A stretch of 64,000 nucleotides of DNA from Terana coerulea (GCA_024811115.1 JAKOGH010000721.1:496001-560000), one strand, 5' to 3'. Shown: positions 23,101 to 34,797, numbered from the stretch's first letter. A program made the numbers and translations. The notes: generated by a model from the letters alone, not told the origin.

Positions 23101-25134
23101 ATTCTTGAAGCGGATCTTCGTCTTCAATGGGACTGTGGAGCACTCAGTAAGTAACCACATGAGACGCTTTTTCCCCTTCACTGACAGTGATTATTAGGTT
23201 GTAGGACCATATCTGGCGTTCATGCTTCAGCATGCGCCAGATCCGTCGGCGTATTCCCCGGTATTTATCGCTACGACCTTGGAACTGATTGAGATGCATT
23301 TCAGGTTGGTACATGTCAATGGCTTCCCATCGTGTTAATAATTCACTACCTACCAACAGCGCATGCATCAGGGTCGCTGTGAAAGGAGATAGTGCTATTC
23401 TCGTGGATGTCGTCAAATACTTCAGTGATTTCGTCAGCAAGCCGCCCACAGCCGACAGAACGGACGAGCTGCGCTGGCAAGGTCATATGCGCCTTGTCGA
23501 ATTGCTTGTGGAGCAGTTCAAGCTGACCGAGTACGTAAATATCTCACTAGCATTAGGCATACCAAGCTCACTAAACTCAGCTTTGATCCTGCAGTGGCGG
23601 ACCAACTTCGACAGCTGCACAACCGCCTCTCTTCCTCCCTGTTGCCTCACATAACTAGGGCGGCCTCGGATAACCATCTGACCAGCGATGTAGCTGGGGA
23701 GGCTCTGCTACTGAACGTTTGGTACAGCACGCTTCTGTTCCACCGCTGGATTGATTCCGAAGGTAAAAGGCATTCGCGTAGTCATTGGTTTTGAGCTGAA
23801 ATATCGTAGGTGATCCACTGCCTTCATTCGGCAAGGCCCTCGTGACGAGATTGTTTGCTTCTTCGCGAGCCCCAGACAACTCGTGGTACAGGCTTTATCT
23901 CGCGGTTTTGTCCATCGTTCAAGCGGAATGCCGAGTCGGGTTGGAAGAACAGCAAATCCATTATCTCGAAGTCGTCCTGGCCAGCTACCTGTCATTTTGT
24001 CGAAACTGTGACGATAAAGGTACGGCAATGACAGTTCTCCAATAACAACCGCGCTCACGGCGTCCAGGTCGTCTGGAGTTGGACGGGCTAATCTCCAATT
24101 TCTTCAAAACATTGCCGGTGGAAGCATTCTCGGCGATGCTCGAACTGGTCTTGGAGGGTCTCTCCCAGCCAGGTCTCGCTCTTCCGAACATTGCAGATTT
24201 GGTACAGACGCTGACGCTGGTGCTGCAACACCCTCCCGAGGGTGTGTATGGTCTTGAAGCCTATGTGCGCTGATTGTTAACGTGTTCTCAGGAACATCAA
24301 AAATTATGCAGGCCGTGCTGTCGCGTACCTTACAGCTCTTCGCCGCTCGGCCTCAATTTCTACGGGAGAGCTCAATAAGACATCAAGCCCTTCGCTTCGT
24401 CGCAAGGCAGTTCAATGACCGGGTAAGCCAGAGCGGATGAACACACTAAACGGAAGCTAACTAACATCAATTTGCAGCCTGTCTTGATTAGACAGCTGAA
24501 CCTTTCGAGCGTGTGGTCGATCCTGGGCTTTGTGTTAGAAGGCTCTACAGAGCATGAAGTGACGACGCAGTCGGCTGCGTACCACGAAGTCGTCTCGACG
24601 GTCAGCGCCCTCGTCCGCTTGCGCCGCGATCTCACAACCTCCACCCTCCCTCACCTCGGCTTCCTCCTGCGAAGACTCATTCTCTCCCTGCGCCATCTCC
24701 GCCCGCAGCTAGGCGCAAAGCAGAGCAAGATTGTGACAGACACGCTGCCCCGGTGGGTGAACGCGAGCCAGCCGCTGTCCGCCGAGGAGGCCAAGGCGAC
24801 GGCGCGGCTGCTCACGACCATGACCACCAAGACGGTCGTGCGCGCGCAGACCGCGGCGGCCGACAGCGGCAAGGCGGAGTCGCTCGCACGGCCGTTCTCG
24901 AAGCATGCCGCATACGTCCTGCAGGCGTACATCGAGGCGCTGAACGACCCCCTGTGCGTGATGCCTGCCGACATCCGCAAGGAGCTCGAGCCCGGGCTGT
25001 TCGCGCTCTGCGACATGATGGGCGAGTACAACCGCGACGCGATGATGGTTGCGTCCTTGGACTCCGGTGGTAAGGCGGTAATGAAGACGCTCTGGCGGGA
25101 GTACGAGAAACAAAAGTACGTTGGCAGAGGATGA
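20119..25134 (+). CDS. URB2: Urb2/Npa2-domain ribosome biogenesis protein
   Basis: A long gene of about 16 exons. The start is MALTAQEFIRALRAPSD at 20119; the stop is TGA at 25132-25134. Introns are 45-60 nt GT...AG. The protein is about 1,380 residues of helical repeats, with a basic nuclear-localisation patch KPRKKRKI near the middle. The C-terminal Urb2 region includes SKHAAYVLQAYIEALNDPLC, RKELEPGLFALCDMMGEYNR and the ending MKTLWREYEKQKYVGRG. Urb2 (Npa2) works in the Npa1 complex on early pre-60S particles in the nucleolus. The second frame joins the first only if one more C is present in the run at 20169-20173. The intron at 21510-21561 was placed so that LLLT joins VRSSPLSAYTYLQHL; that frame closes cleanly. 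Confidence 0.88.
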
Positions 25135-25299
25135 AGTCTAGATGTTATTTTATTTCACATACATTGCATACACCATGCACAAATATGATCATAAGTAGAC
25201 ACTCGCAATGTGATCCAACTTCTAAAGATGTATCTACATTGGGTCTTCCATGCCCGATTGCAAAAGGGATGGTCAGATTCTATGTAAAGCCACAGAACT

Positions 25300-26957
25300 C
25301 TACTTCTTGACCGCACGAACGTAGACGTTTTGGTACGCGGTGCCGTTGACGACACCCTCGGGTGCTGGTACCCAGCCGGCGGCCTTCTTCTCCTCGGCAA
25401 TCCCGCGTACGAGGGCGAGTAGGTCGTCGACAGCGGCGTCGGAGGTTTGAATGTGCACGACCAGACGGGAGCCACCAAGCTTGATCGGCTCAGGCAGCTT
25501 GGCGGCGCGCTCGACGAGCTCAGGGTAGCTGATACCCAATGGTGAGGGGTCGAAGAAGACCTACATTGAAAAGGTAAATCGTAGGTGCGGTAACGGATAA
25601 AAATGGCTCACCATGCAAGTCTCAGCACCGCTAGTGATCCGGATACCAATGTCCTTCAAGCCGGCCTCCAATCTCTGCGCAAGAGTGTGGACACGAGTGA
25701 GTTGCGGGAAGTTGTGGGTCAAGGCGTATGCGGCAGAGGCAGACAGGACACCTGTCTGACGCATACCGCCACCAAACAGCTTCCTGAACCACCGTGCTTT
25801 GCGGATGAACTCCTTGGTACCAACAAGGCACGAGCCAACCGGTGCACCTGACAAGTAACATGAGTATCAAGCGGCGGTTCGGGATGACGTTGTGCGTACC
25901 AAGGCCCTTGCTGAAACACAAGCTGACGGAGTCGAAGGGGTCGCATAGCGTCTTGAGAGGGGTCCCAGTCTCAGCGGCGACGTGCCAGATACGTGCGCCG
26001 TCTAGGTGCATCTTGAGGCCGTGGCCGTGGACGAACTCTGCAATCTGGACAATCTCGTCCTGAGGGAAAATGGTGCCGTTCAGTGTGTTCTCCAGGGATA
26101 CAACCTCGGTTGGTGCACTGTGGGCGACTATAAGCAACATACATCTCTACGAACATGAGGACAGCTCACCAGTGAAGATCCTGGCTAAGGACAATGTTCG
26201 CCTGTACCTCGGCAAGGGTGATATGGTGACCTGGGAATATGTTAAGTTGCGTTGTTAGAGGAAGCTCGCTACCGTGTGTACGGACCGTTCGCGGGAATGA
26301 TAGTAAGGGTGTGGGCACCGGAGTGGAAGGCGGTACCGCCGGCCTCGTAGCTGAGATGCGTCACATCGTGTGAGTTCGATTACAGAGGGTATCAGGGTGG
26401 GAAAAGCCCACTTGTTAATGTGCGAGCGGGAGTCGCACAGCACCGCGTACGGGGGCTGCTTCAGGTGTGTGCGGAGGGCGATTTGGTTGGACATGGTACC
26501 GGAGGGCATGAAGAGCGCAGCCTCCTTGCCAGTCAGCTGGGCCATGTGTGCTTCGAGGGCGAGAGCGCATGGATCGTGGTACACATCGTCGCCGACTGAG
26601 GCGAGCGCGGCATAGAGGTACATCTCCTTGCTCGGGACTGCACGGTGCATTCATGTTATTGATGGTCGTGGCACGCCACAACGAGAGCACCTGCCTGTAA
26701 TGGTATCGGCTGTGGGTCCAATATAAATCATCCTGGCTGGCCGCCGAGACTGATGGAAGGTTACGTACAGATGAAACTCCTCGCGACTTCCTGCCTCTGC
26801 TTTTCATTGTCCTAACGCGCGGTGGGAGCTAAGTGACCATGAACCTCACAGTGCGCTTATGACTCACGGCGTCCTGGGTCGCTGTCAAGATGTCGAATTT
26901 CACTTGGTCTGCAACTGCAGAGCGCGCTGCCTCGAGGTCGCCGTTCACGAGAGACAT
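25300..26957 (-). CDS. GLY1: L-threonine aldolase (PLP-dependent)
   Basis: The first exons are 26868-26957, 26769-26811, a 15-nt microexon 26695-26709, and an exon from 26637. The intron after the microexon begins with GC. Joined, they read RSFISDTITVPSKEMY, the family N-terminus. Further signatures: SVGDDVYHDP, KEAALFMPSGTMSNQIAL, SRSHINYEAGG, VVSLENTLNGTIFP, MHLDGARIWH, and the PLP lysine in SVSLCFSKGLGAPVGS. The C-terminus ends in NVYVRAVKK. It cleaves threonine or allo-threonine to glycine and acetaldehyde. An in-frame upstream ATG at 27071 would add an Arg/Thr-rich, presequence-like extension, so a mitochondrial form is possible. Frame intact. It is convergent with URB2. Confidence 0.92.
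26695..26709 (-). other. 15-nt microexon in the threonine aldolase gene
   Basis: On the minus strand the block CCGATACCATTACAG lies between the acceptor CCCACAG and a GC donor (GCAGGT). It supplies most of the conserved SDTIT motif. Without it the flanking exons do not join in the family frame. Confidence 0.75.
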
Positions 26958-27405
26958 GATGGACCGTCTGAATGTTGCTCTGCGGAAGGTACGGAGAGTA
27001 TGGGAGCGGGAGGTAAGGGGGTGTGCGAGGACCTGACGAGTGAGAGTAAAAAGCGTCGGTGGTAAACCCATCGGACTCGACAGGATTGGGTATGGGCTTC
27101 ACAGCCGCGGTCCGGATCCAAACCAAACCTCCTAAACGTTCAAAATAATCAATGACTCGGCTTTACGGGGCAGAAATACCACAGGCTGACAAAAGCTTCT
27201 CATTTACACAGTTGTTCCGGAAAAGGAATTTCTGTGTTGCATTCCTCGTCAATCGGTGCGATCAACGATTTCTGCGGATGTGCTCCCGCCACGTTCTATA
27301 GGCGCCCTGCCCTCGCTCTTGCCACTCCTCCTCAGTCCTCCTCTGGGTCGATACCCCTCCGCCTCGCGCAACACCTTCATTTACGACTGATTTGCATTCT
27401 TAGAC

Positions 27406-27807
27406 ATGGGAAACGTGCGCTCGCCAATACGCACAACAACCCCGAGCAAACGCACTTACCGCCACTGTCATGTAGGGTGCTAAAGCGCAACAGAAGCGTG
27501 AACGCAACGCGGCCAAGGCGGGTGGCACTGCAAAGAGTCAGAACAAGACCAACGAAGCTGCCAAGAACATTATCTGCACAGTCTGCAGGCAGACCTTCGT
27601 GAGTAGTGCAGCACGTCCCCAATATTATTCCACTGCTGACTTGGGCTGTGTGTCGCAGCTTCTGACCACTCGCATGCCTGCGTGAGTGTTCAAATACAAA
27701 CAAGTCACCTCTTGACTCATTATGCCCTCATCACTAGGTTGGAAGAGCACGCTCAAAACAAACACAGCAAAACCGCGGCTGAGTGCTTCCCCACCGCGGG
27801 CAAGTAG
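27406..27807 (+). CDS. Small C2H2 zinc-finger protein (ZNF706/At2g23090-like)
   Basis: Four exons. The first is only 9 nt (ATGGGAAAC, 27406-27414) and the second starts at 27476. A short third exon encodes LLTTRMPA and the last ends at TAG 27805-27807. The 75-residue product starts MGNGAKAQQKRERNAAK, a basic 4F5-like N-terminus. It has one zinc finger: CTVCRQTF ... LEEHAQNKHS, with two Cys and two His ligands. It ends AECFPTAGK. Relatives are small nuclear or cytosolic proteins; human ZNF706 affects translation and stem-cell state, but fungal roles are unclear. Splice joints all restore the family sequence, so the model is firm despite the tiny first exon. Confidence 0.85.
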
Positions 27808-28008
27808 CCAGTAGGCTATCGCTTCTCTACTTTCTGCTTTCGGGGTGTCATATTTGTTTGTGGCTGCACATGTAACTCTAGAGCTTGCCATGGATCATAG
27901 TGTGGCGAAGATTGAGAAGAATGGCGTCGAATGGGGGCATTTGGATGTTAGTTGAGCATAAGGTACATGTTTTCATGAGCGAGAGCTGTCCTCGGAAGTG
28001 CGAGTGTC

Positions 28009-28408
28009 TCATAGCGAGCCGAACGCACTCTGCGACGCTGCTCCCGCCGCGCCAGCCCCCATAGTCTGCAGCTTCTCCCCAACCTTCTTGTTAACCTCGA
28101 AGAACTTCCCTACGCAGCGGTCGATGCACACGCTTTCGCCCTTGTTCAAGTCGCCTTCCGCGTACCGCGCGCTGATGCACTTGTTGTGGCATGACCTACC
28201 GGAACTGTAAGCTACTGAGATATACTGAAATGAGATGTCCTACGTGACAAGCTTGTTGAATACGTCGGTGATCATGTCCAACCTTCGGGATAGCGTAAGT
28301 TTATGGAGCATCCCGGCAGATGAGCTGTACGCACTCTTGCATGGCCATCTCGACACGCTCAGGGTTGACCTGGCCAGCCGGAGTCGAGCCGCGTCCGAGG
28401 AAAGACAT
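28009..28408 (-). CDS. TIM10: Mitochondrial intermembrane-space chaperone Tim10
   Basis: Three exons: 28335-28408, 28244-28282 and 28009-28195. The product begins [13 protein letters not shown], as fungal Tim10 does, and continues [20 protein letters not shown]. The twin CX3C motifs are visible: C-HNK-C and C-IDR-C, about 15 residues apart. It then reads [19 protein letters not shown] and a small Ala/Gly/Ser-rich tail. Length (about 90 residues) fits. Tim10 pairs with Tim9 in a hexamer that escorts hydrophobic precursors to the inner-membrane TIM22 complex. The twin disulfides form through the Mia40 relay. The second intron uses a GTAGGA donor just after GTCAC; the alternative GTCACG donor gives the wrong phase. 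Confidence 0.92.
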
Positions 28409-28697
28409 TTTGCGGTATTTGGAGTCTAAGTGGCTAGGATGAAGCAAGGAGTAGGACGAGGGGATGAACGAAGGTTGAGTGTGAGCGAGAGCTTGGGCGC
28501 GTACTGGAGGCGCGTTCGCGGCGGGCTTGCCGAATTGGGTCACATCAAAAACTTTGGTCTTGCAGCTTGCTCTGCATCCAAATACTTGCCCGTCCCGACA
28601 GTGCTGCACGGCCAGTTCTCGTCTTATTCTCGTCTTCCTGCCTGGTACTCTCTAACACTGCATAGCACTTGTGCTTCAAAACGACGCGCTCGCTGGG

Positions 28698-31597
28698 ATG
28701 GTCGAAGCCCGAGCACTCTCCGTCCACCGCTGCCGTTTTGTGGACTTCACGCCGTCTGGGATTACCGCGCTTGCATTCCCACCATTAGCCCTTCCATCGC
28801 CCAAAGGAAAGAAGGCAGCCGTCATCCGGCACGCTTTGAAGTTCGGCGTCCTCGCTGTAGGCCGTGCAAACGGGAATATTGAAATATGTGAATGGACAGG
28901 CTCGGATAATGCCCTCCAAGCACCACAGGCCTGGGTCGTGAAGAAGGTGCGTACAACCATGCTGAGAGTATTCAACTGTACTGAGAGAAGCTATAGACGA
29001 TTGCGGGACCGCATCCCTCAAAAGTTGATTCTCTGGCATTTACCCTCCGCTACCCAGACCAGATCTCACCAGACCAAACGCCCAGTCTGTCAGACTTGCG
29101 CCTCTTCAGTGCCGGAGGGGGTAACGAACTGGCAGAATGGGACATAGAACGAGGGTGCATCAAGGCATGTCAATTCCCCACATGTCTGCTACCTTATTCC
29201 TCACCACCGACCTCATAGAGGACTATTCCTTCACAAGGAGGTTCAATATGGTGCATATCGCCAAACCCAGCCTCATCAACACTCGCCATAGGCTGCGAAG
29301 ATGGCGCAGTCCGACTTTTGTCACTAGAACACGACACATTGACACACCTCCGGCGACTCGACCGTGTCAAGAGCAGAATCCTCAGCATAGCATGGGGTCC
29401 TCCGATTCCGAGACAAACAACTTCCTCATCGCGTGGCGAGAATGAGAGTAGTGATGACGACGACGAGGAAGATTGGAAAGACTCGTGGCTTGTCGCTGGA
29501 TGCTCGGACAGTAGTGTGCGGAAGTGGGATGTCGCGACTGGTCGTGCAGGCGAGCGTATGGGGACGGACAAGATGAGAGGCGAGCGGACGTTAGTATGGA
29601 CAGTTGGTGTGCTTGGGTAAGTCTCTTTTGTCGCTAAACTGCATTCACAATCCTAAAGTATGCCAGGGATGGCACAATTATTTCCGGAGATTCTCTGGGA
29701 ATGGTGAAGTTTTGGGACTCTCGAACTGGGACACAGCTGCAGAGCTTCCAGGCGCACGGAGCCGATGTTCTCTGCCTCACTGTTAATCCCGTGCGTTTGC
29801 CTTTCCTCGTGTGCACTGAAAGAGCCTCACGGTCGTGCAAATAGGAAGGTACTGCGGTGTACACGTCCGGTGTGGACCAAAAAGTTGTTGAATTCACCAA
29901 CATAAAAACGCAGAGCACTGAGCAGTCCTCAATTCTGAATCGCTCATCGAGTCGGTGGATAGTGTCGGTTAGCAAACGTCTACATTCACACGATGTCCGT
30001 GCCCTCGCGATATGGCCACCTCACTCACCCCTACCGCCCTCCCATCGCCGCCAATTCCCTGTCGACGTCGCGCCCATCCTGGCATCTGGAGGGCTGGATA
30101 TGTCAGTCGTCGCCGCGCCCGCCGCCTTGCCCTCGAGCACATCGACCAAGGTTATCAACCCGCTCAGCACAAGTGATATTGCGACGTTCGAGGAGGCGTA
30201 CCACAGGCGATTGCCATACAGCTCTGGTTCCTCTAACGCATCTGCACTTCATCTTGCGCGGCAGGCAAGACTTCTACTCTGTCAGCGGGACACAGGCGCG
30301 AGCATTTGGCGGATATTGCCAAAGCAGACCCCACTCCCCGCCGAGGACGGCCAGCCAGCAGAGGTACCTTCATCTGAGGGTGGCTGGGAACCTGTTCTTG
30401 ACTTGGACCTGAATGTCACTACAAACCTACTTGCAAGTGGTATCTCGGATGACGGCCAGTGGGTGGTCATTTCCGATTTGTTTGAGTCTAAGCTATTCCA
30501 CATGGAGAAGTTGGTACGTGTCCATCAACACCGCCCACTAATGTTGCTCAATTGACGTATCTCAGCCGAAGGGAGGGCTGAAAGCAAAGCGAATACGGGA
30601 CTTCTCTGCCATCCTTGCACCACACCTTCCCACTACACCTGCGTCGACTGGGGCGTCATGCTTTACCTTTTCGCCAGACAGCACGAAGCTGATTATAGCG
30701 TCAGCCATGTCATCATATATCCTCGTTATCGACTTGTCGAACAAGCCACGCGTCTTGAGACGATTCGAGCACCACCGCATGCAAAACATTGTCCTCGGCG
30801 AACGTGTAGTCGCTGGACGGCACCGCAGTGTCGACGCGGACGTGGAGATGCAAGACGCCGATGTCCCGGAAAGCGCGCCTGCACTGGAGAAGTCTGGAGA
30901 CGAGAGCGACAGTGACGAGGACGTCGACCCACCGAAACCGGTCATCGCCGCAGTCACACGCATGGCGGTCAGCCCCGACGGCCAATGGCTCGCGACGTCG
31001 GACGACCACCGGCGCACACACGTCTTCAACCTCGACTCGGTGCAGTACCACTGCGTGCTGCCGTCCTTCGCGCACCTGACACACGCGCTCGCGTTCGACC
31101 GCGCGGCGCCGAGCACGCTCGTGCTCGGGCTCGCGAACAACAGCATCCAGGTGTACGACGTCGAGGCGCGCACGTTCCCCGCATGGGCGCGCGAGCTGAC
31201 GGCACACCTCCCGCGGCGGTTCACGCACCTGCACGACGCGCTGCTCGGCGTCGCGTTCGACGGCGGGAGCCCCGCACACCCCGCGCGGCGCGGCAGCGCG
31301 CTGTTCTGGGGCGCGACGTGGCTGTGCCGGGTGCAGCTCGACGCGCGCGTCGGGTGGGGCGGGTTCGACAAGAAGCGGCGCTGGGGCGGGCAGCGGCCGA
31401 GCGCGAAGCCGCCGGCGGGCCTCGATGACGCGGGCACGGTGCAGCAGGACAACTTCAAGCTCGTGACGCACTACCGGCCCATCCTGTTCGTCGACTTTAT
31501 CGGGCCGAGTGAGTTGGTTGTCGTGGAGCGGCCGTTGGTGGACGTTTTGGCAAAGCTACCGCCGGCGTTCTTCAAACCGAAGTACGGTGCAACGTAG
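28698..31597 (+). CDS. UTP4: UTP4/cirhin WD40 protein of the small-subunit processome
   Basis: Six exons or so, starting at ATG 28698 (an in-frame ATG at 28671 is also possible) and ending at TAG 31595-31597. It reads VHRCRFVDFTPSGITALAFP at the start and then a series of WD40-like blades, e.g. GCSDSSVRKWDVATG and GDSLGMVKFWDSRTG. The C-terminal hallmark is RPILFVDFIGPSELVVVERP followed by FFKPKYG, as in human cirhin. An acidic insert (DESDSDEDVDPPKP) lies in the second propeller. Utp4 belongs to the UTP-A/t-UTP complex, which couples rDNA transcription to 18S processing. The second intron (29165-29218) starts with GC (AAG|GCATGT). Frame intact. Confidence 0.93.
29165..29218 (+). other. GC-AG intron in UTP4
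   Basis: ATCAAG is followed by gcatgtcaat and the intron ends ctcatag. Joining RGCIK to RTIPSQGG gives the family frame. The nearby GT at 29169 leads to an immediate stop. Confidence 0.75.
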
Positions 31598-32270
31598 TAC
31601 TTGTCTTTTATCTGTTGTACTGCGCAGTTTCTTTCCTACACTCAGGAGGGCAACACTGAATACTATTTTGCCTCCTCTTGCTGCCCACCTCCCTGTTCGT
31701 CGCCAGTTCGATGCTCACGGTAAACATGCATATAAGACCTCCCCTTTTCGAATGACATAGGCTTTACATGGGTGAAAATATGCCAGACAAAACTGGGCTT
31801 GCTTTATGACATTACCGTGTTCAACCCATCTTTGCATTTCTGGTGCTGCAACGTATGTGACTTGCTTTCTCATTGGAATTTTGAGACATTGTGTAATCTG
31901 CCCTACACTCAGAGTAATATACATGAATAAAGTTTACTTACTGATGCGTGTTGGAACGACCGAAACGAGGCCAGTCTCACTAAATGAGTTGTGCATTCAC
32001 TCTCACTTCCAATGAAATCATAGATGTACCACGAAGTACAAGTAATGCATTGTGCATGGGCATATGTAGGATAGAGACAATCACGGTGAATATCTAAAAG
32101 TAACGTATAAGTCCCCCGGGTATTACGACAATACTAATGCTACAAGAAGGGTGGAGGATACAACAGGGTAAAGCTAATCTATGCACGCGCGAAGTGCGAA
32201 GACCCGAATGTCCCGTGTGCAGAGAAGTTCAGAAGTCCAAAGAAACCGAGAAGACACCGATCAGCAGGGC
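31598..32270. other. Tail-to-tail intergenic region
   Basis: About 670 bp between the convergent UTP4 and Mpv17-family stops. It should hold both 3' UTRs. AT-rich, with no recognisable gene. Confidence 0.45.
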
Positions 32271-33199
32271 TCATTGCGACCGGCCTTCGAGCGTCTCCGC
32301 TAATTGGTCGCGACGATCCTCCGCGACATTTTCTCTGCGATGCCAAGTGAAGTCAGTAGGGAGTTCACTAGCTAGCTAGTGAGACCACGTACTTGGAGTT
32401 CGCGATGGAGAGGTAAAGTGTCCAGAAGACACCCAATGTTGACTGGAAGGGCACACGGTAGGCAAGGGGCATGAAGCGGAAGTTGATGAGCTGCGGTGCA
32501 GGGTAGGCCATGCGTGAGAACTAAAACCTCTGAGTCAACGTGTCTCGTATTCACCTGAGCTATAGGCCATATCTGCCAGTTGGCCAGGATAAGGGGCTTG
32601 TACAGGTCTTGGACTTTGTCCTGGATGTGATGTCTGTCGCGACCTTCCATAACACCCATGGAGGTCAAGAACAACCCGAGGCCGATGGGCGCCCTGTGCG
32701 TGCCTTGAGTAGCTGCGACGGCGAGTGAAGTGAGCAAGGAGACGTACATGATTAGCTGGTCTGCAGCGACACGCTTTCCCAACGCCTTTAAGCTGACTTT
32801 GCCTGGTGTCCCCGGGATACGCGACACCGAACGTAATGGAAAGTATTTCTCCAGTACGAAGTTCCATCTGCCAATGAGAGGGCCTGCACGGCATTGAGCA
32901 GCATATCCTCCTACGGTTGAACGTGTTGCTCACCCATGCCCACTCCAAAGACAAAGAACCGAGCTGTTCGGTTAAAGTCGAACGGTTGCTCTCTCTTGTT
33001 GGGCTCGGACTGAATCTATATCAAAAGTTGTCAGCTGCCGGCTGCACGATGCACCCGAAGGCATACTCACAAGGCGTTGTGTTACTTGAGCAACTACATC
33101 TCCAAGAGCTCCGAAGGCACCGTTGGTGAGAGCGAGGGTTGAGTAAGGATGTGTCTCGAACGACTGCTGGTAGACACGGGCGAGAGCGATGGAGGCCAT
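32271..33199 (-). CDS. Mpv17/PMP22-family membrane protein (Sym1-like)
   Basis: Six exons, start at 33199 and stop TGA at 32271-32273. The product begins MASIALARVYQQSFETHPYS and GAFGALGDVVAQ, the typical family start. It continues FDFNRTARFFVFGVGMGPLI, then GRWNFVLEKYFPLR, VAADQLIMAPIGLGLFLT, and the signature WQIWPIAQLINFRFMPLAYR with VPFQSTLGVFWTLYLS. Four membrane segments are expected. Relatives sit in the mitochondrial inner membrane (Sym1, Mpv17) or peroxisome (PMP22) and form small channels that affect metabolite balance. A TATA-like box lies upstream on the minus strand at 33263-33269. The fourth intron is read as 64 nt so that IAQ joins LINFRF. Frame intact. Confidence 0.9.
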
Positions 33200-33262
33200 G
33201 GTTTGGTCGTTAAGAGGGTGAGTGTTGGGTGAAAAGTGAGGCGTTGGGTGGTGAGCTCTGGG

Positions 33263-33269
33263 CTATATA
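33263..33269 (-). promoter_or_regulatory. TATA-like box upstream of the Mpv17-family gene
   Basis: TATATAG on the minus strand, about 64-70 bp upstream of the start codon at 33199. Position and sequence fit a core promoter. Confidence 0.45.
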
Positions 33270-33564
33270 GGAGGGGGCTGGGGTTTCAGCGATCCACTTT
33301 GTTTCCACTGCGAGCCATGGGCTCCATCGAGCACCGTGGAAGAGGTTATCTCGCAGCGTCTATCTTGCCAGCCGCTCCGCACAACGCGCTAAATAACACA
33401 GCCCGATCATTCCTCTTCGAGAAACTTCCTGACGTCACTCCCACGGCCATCCCATCAATTCTCACTTCCGCACTCGTCAAGGCAATTTCTCAAGATCAGC
33501 GCAGACAGGCAGGTACACCAGACAGACACAGAACTGCACCCAGAAAACCCAACACAACTTGCTT

Positions 33565-34622
33565 TCACAACAACCGCAGCTTTCCTGTGACCCTGTTCAC
33601 CAATTCCACAGGACCTGCAACCGGAGTCAGTGCATTCCGTGGCAATGAAGATACGCAGGCATACTCACCGGGACCAATCCCGAGCACCGTACGGGAACCA
33701 GCCGCTATTTGCGTACGACCCCTGTAGACAGTGTAATGAGTACCACATAGTAGCGCACGTGCAACAGATAACTCACGCATCCAGGATAGACCGAGCGCAT
33801 AAGTTCACACTTTTCGCAAGGGCCTCAAGCTCAAGGAAGCTCGTCTTCTGAGCCCGCCTTGAGCGCAACTTTCGCCTGTCTACAGGCCAATCAGAAGAAC
33901 TCTGCAATATTTCGTACCGGAACACACCCTGTCCTTTCCCAGTGACGGAGCAACTACACCATACGCGGTTAGACGTGTGGTCGGAAGCTACGAAGCCAAG
34001 CTATTCACCTGAGGGTTCGTTTTCTGAAGGGCTTTGTAGCAGGAAAGCGTTGCGTGACTGAGCATGCGTCAGGTTTAAAGGCGACTACGATTTGACAGTG
34101 TCATCCACTCACCCGCATCTACAAATATGAATCATTCAGCTGTAAGCGCATTCTAACAAGGTGAGGCTCACTGTGCAGCAATCTTTCCGGTAGTCATCTT
34201 CAAGTCCGTTCTTACGACCAGAACCTTGACAGCCATGAGCTTGAGGGTATGTTAACAAGCATCTATGTATGCAACGTACCAGCTTGCATTGCTCAGTCCA
34301 TCCCGGTTTAACCGCAGAAAGGTCTCCGTCTGCAAGGTCCTCCTCCTCTAGTTCGCTATCGCCCTCATCTTCTTGAGACGCTCCGGGAGCGTCGGGGCCT
34401 TTCACAGTGCTCGACGCTTGCGATTCTTGCGACTTTACAGACAGGCTTTGGCCGGCAGCAGATCTAGCTCCCCAAGCGTACCCAACGCCCAGGGAAGCTA
34501 CAACCAGCGCAGCGGCGGTAGCAACTGTTGAATAAATGCAGACATTTCAGTGATTCTGCCTGGGTTTGTCAACAAGGAAGATACACACTTTGTGCAGCGG
34601 ACAGTGAGGAGGAAGCAGACAT
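33565..34622 (-). CDS. PTH2: Peptidyl-tRNA hydrolase 2 (Pth2)
   Basis: Exon 1 is 34589-34622 and exon 2 is 34280-34524. After KLVLVVRTDLKMTTGKIAAQ the conserved QC.HATL motif is split by two introns around a 6-nt microexon (34113-34118). Further exons read SCYKALQKTNPQ, WERTGQAKVALKAG, SILDAGRTQIAAGSRTVLGI, and end with VTGKLRLL at TGA 33565-33567. The N-terminus has one hydrophobic segment (ATAAALVVASLGVGYAWGA), matching the membrane anchor of mitochondrial outer-membrane Pth2/Bit1. The enzyme frees tRNA from prematurely released peptidyl-tRNA. One extra G at 33835-33836 (plus strand) breaks the frame after SEDEL, a likely homopolymer error. The start is 175 bp from the divergent HAS1 start. 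Confidence 0.9.
34113..34118 (-). other. 6-nt microexon in PTH2
   Basis: On the minus strand ATGCGG lies between TTTGTAG and GTGAGTG. The preceding intron is 34119-34171 and the following one 34058-34112. It completes the conserved QCGHA catalytic-core motif (CA|ATGCGG|TCACGCA). Confidence 0.75.
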
Positions 34623-34797
34623 GGCGAACCGGCAATTGCCGGCGCCTTGTCAGAATAATTCTTGATCGCGGATTTTGCTCTCTCGCGCTTCCGTCGCTGA
34701 CATCCTCACACTTGGTATTACTGGTCCAGTCTCCCGCATCCCTCTCACTACCACTTTGGCCTCTTGCGGAACCTTTAGTGGAAACCGTACTCAAAAT
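34623..34797. promoter_or_regulatory. Short bidirectional promoter, PTH2 / HAS1
   Basis: Only 175 bp separate the divergent start codons. The two genes must share promoter sequence. No clear TATA box is visible. Confidence 0.6.

Noticed and set aside
30562..31471. Long minus-strand and alternate-frame ORFs over the UTP4 3' half
   Set aside because: They arise from the very G/C-rich third positions of UTP4; the sequences are Arg/Ala/Pro-rich with no domain.
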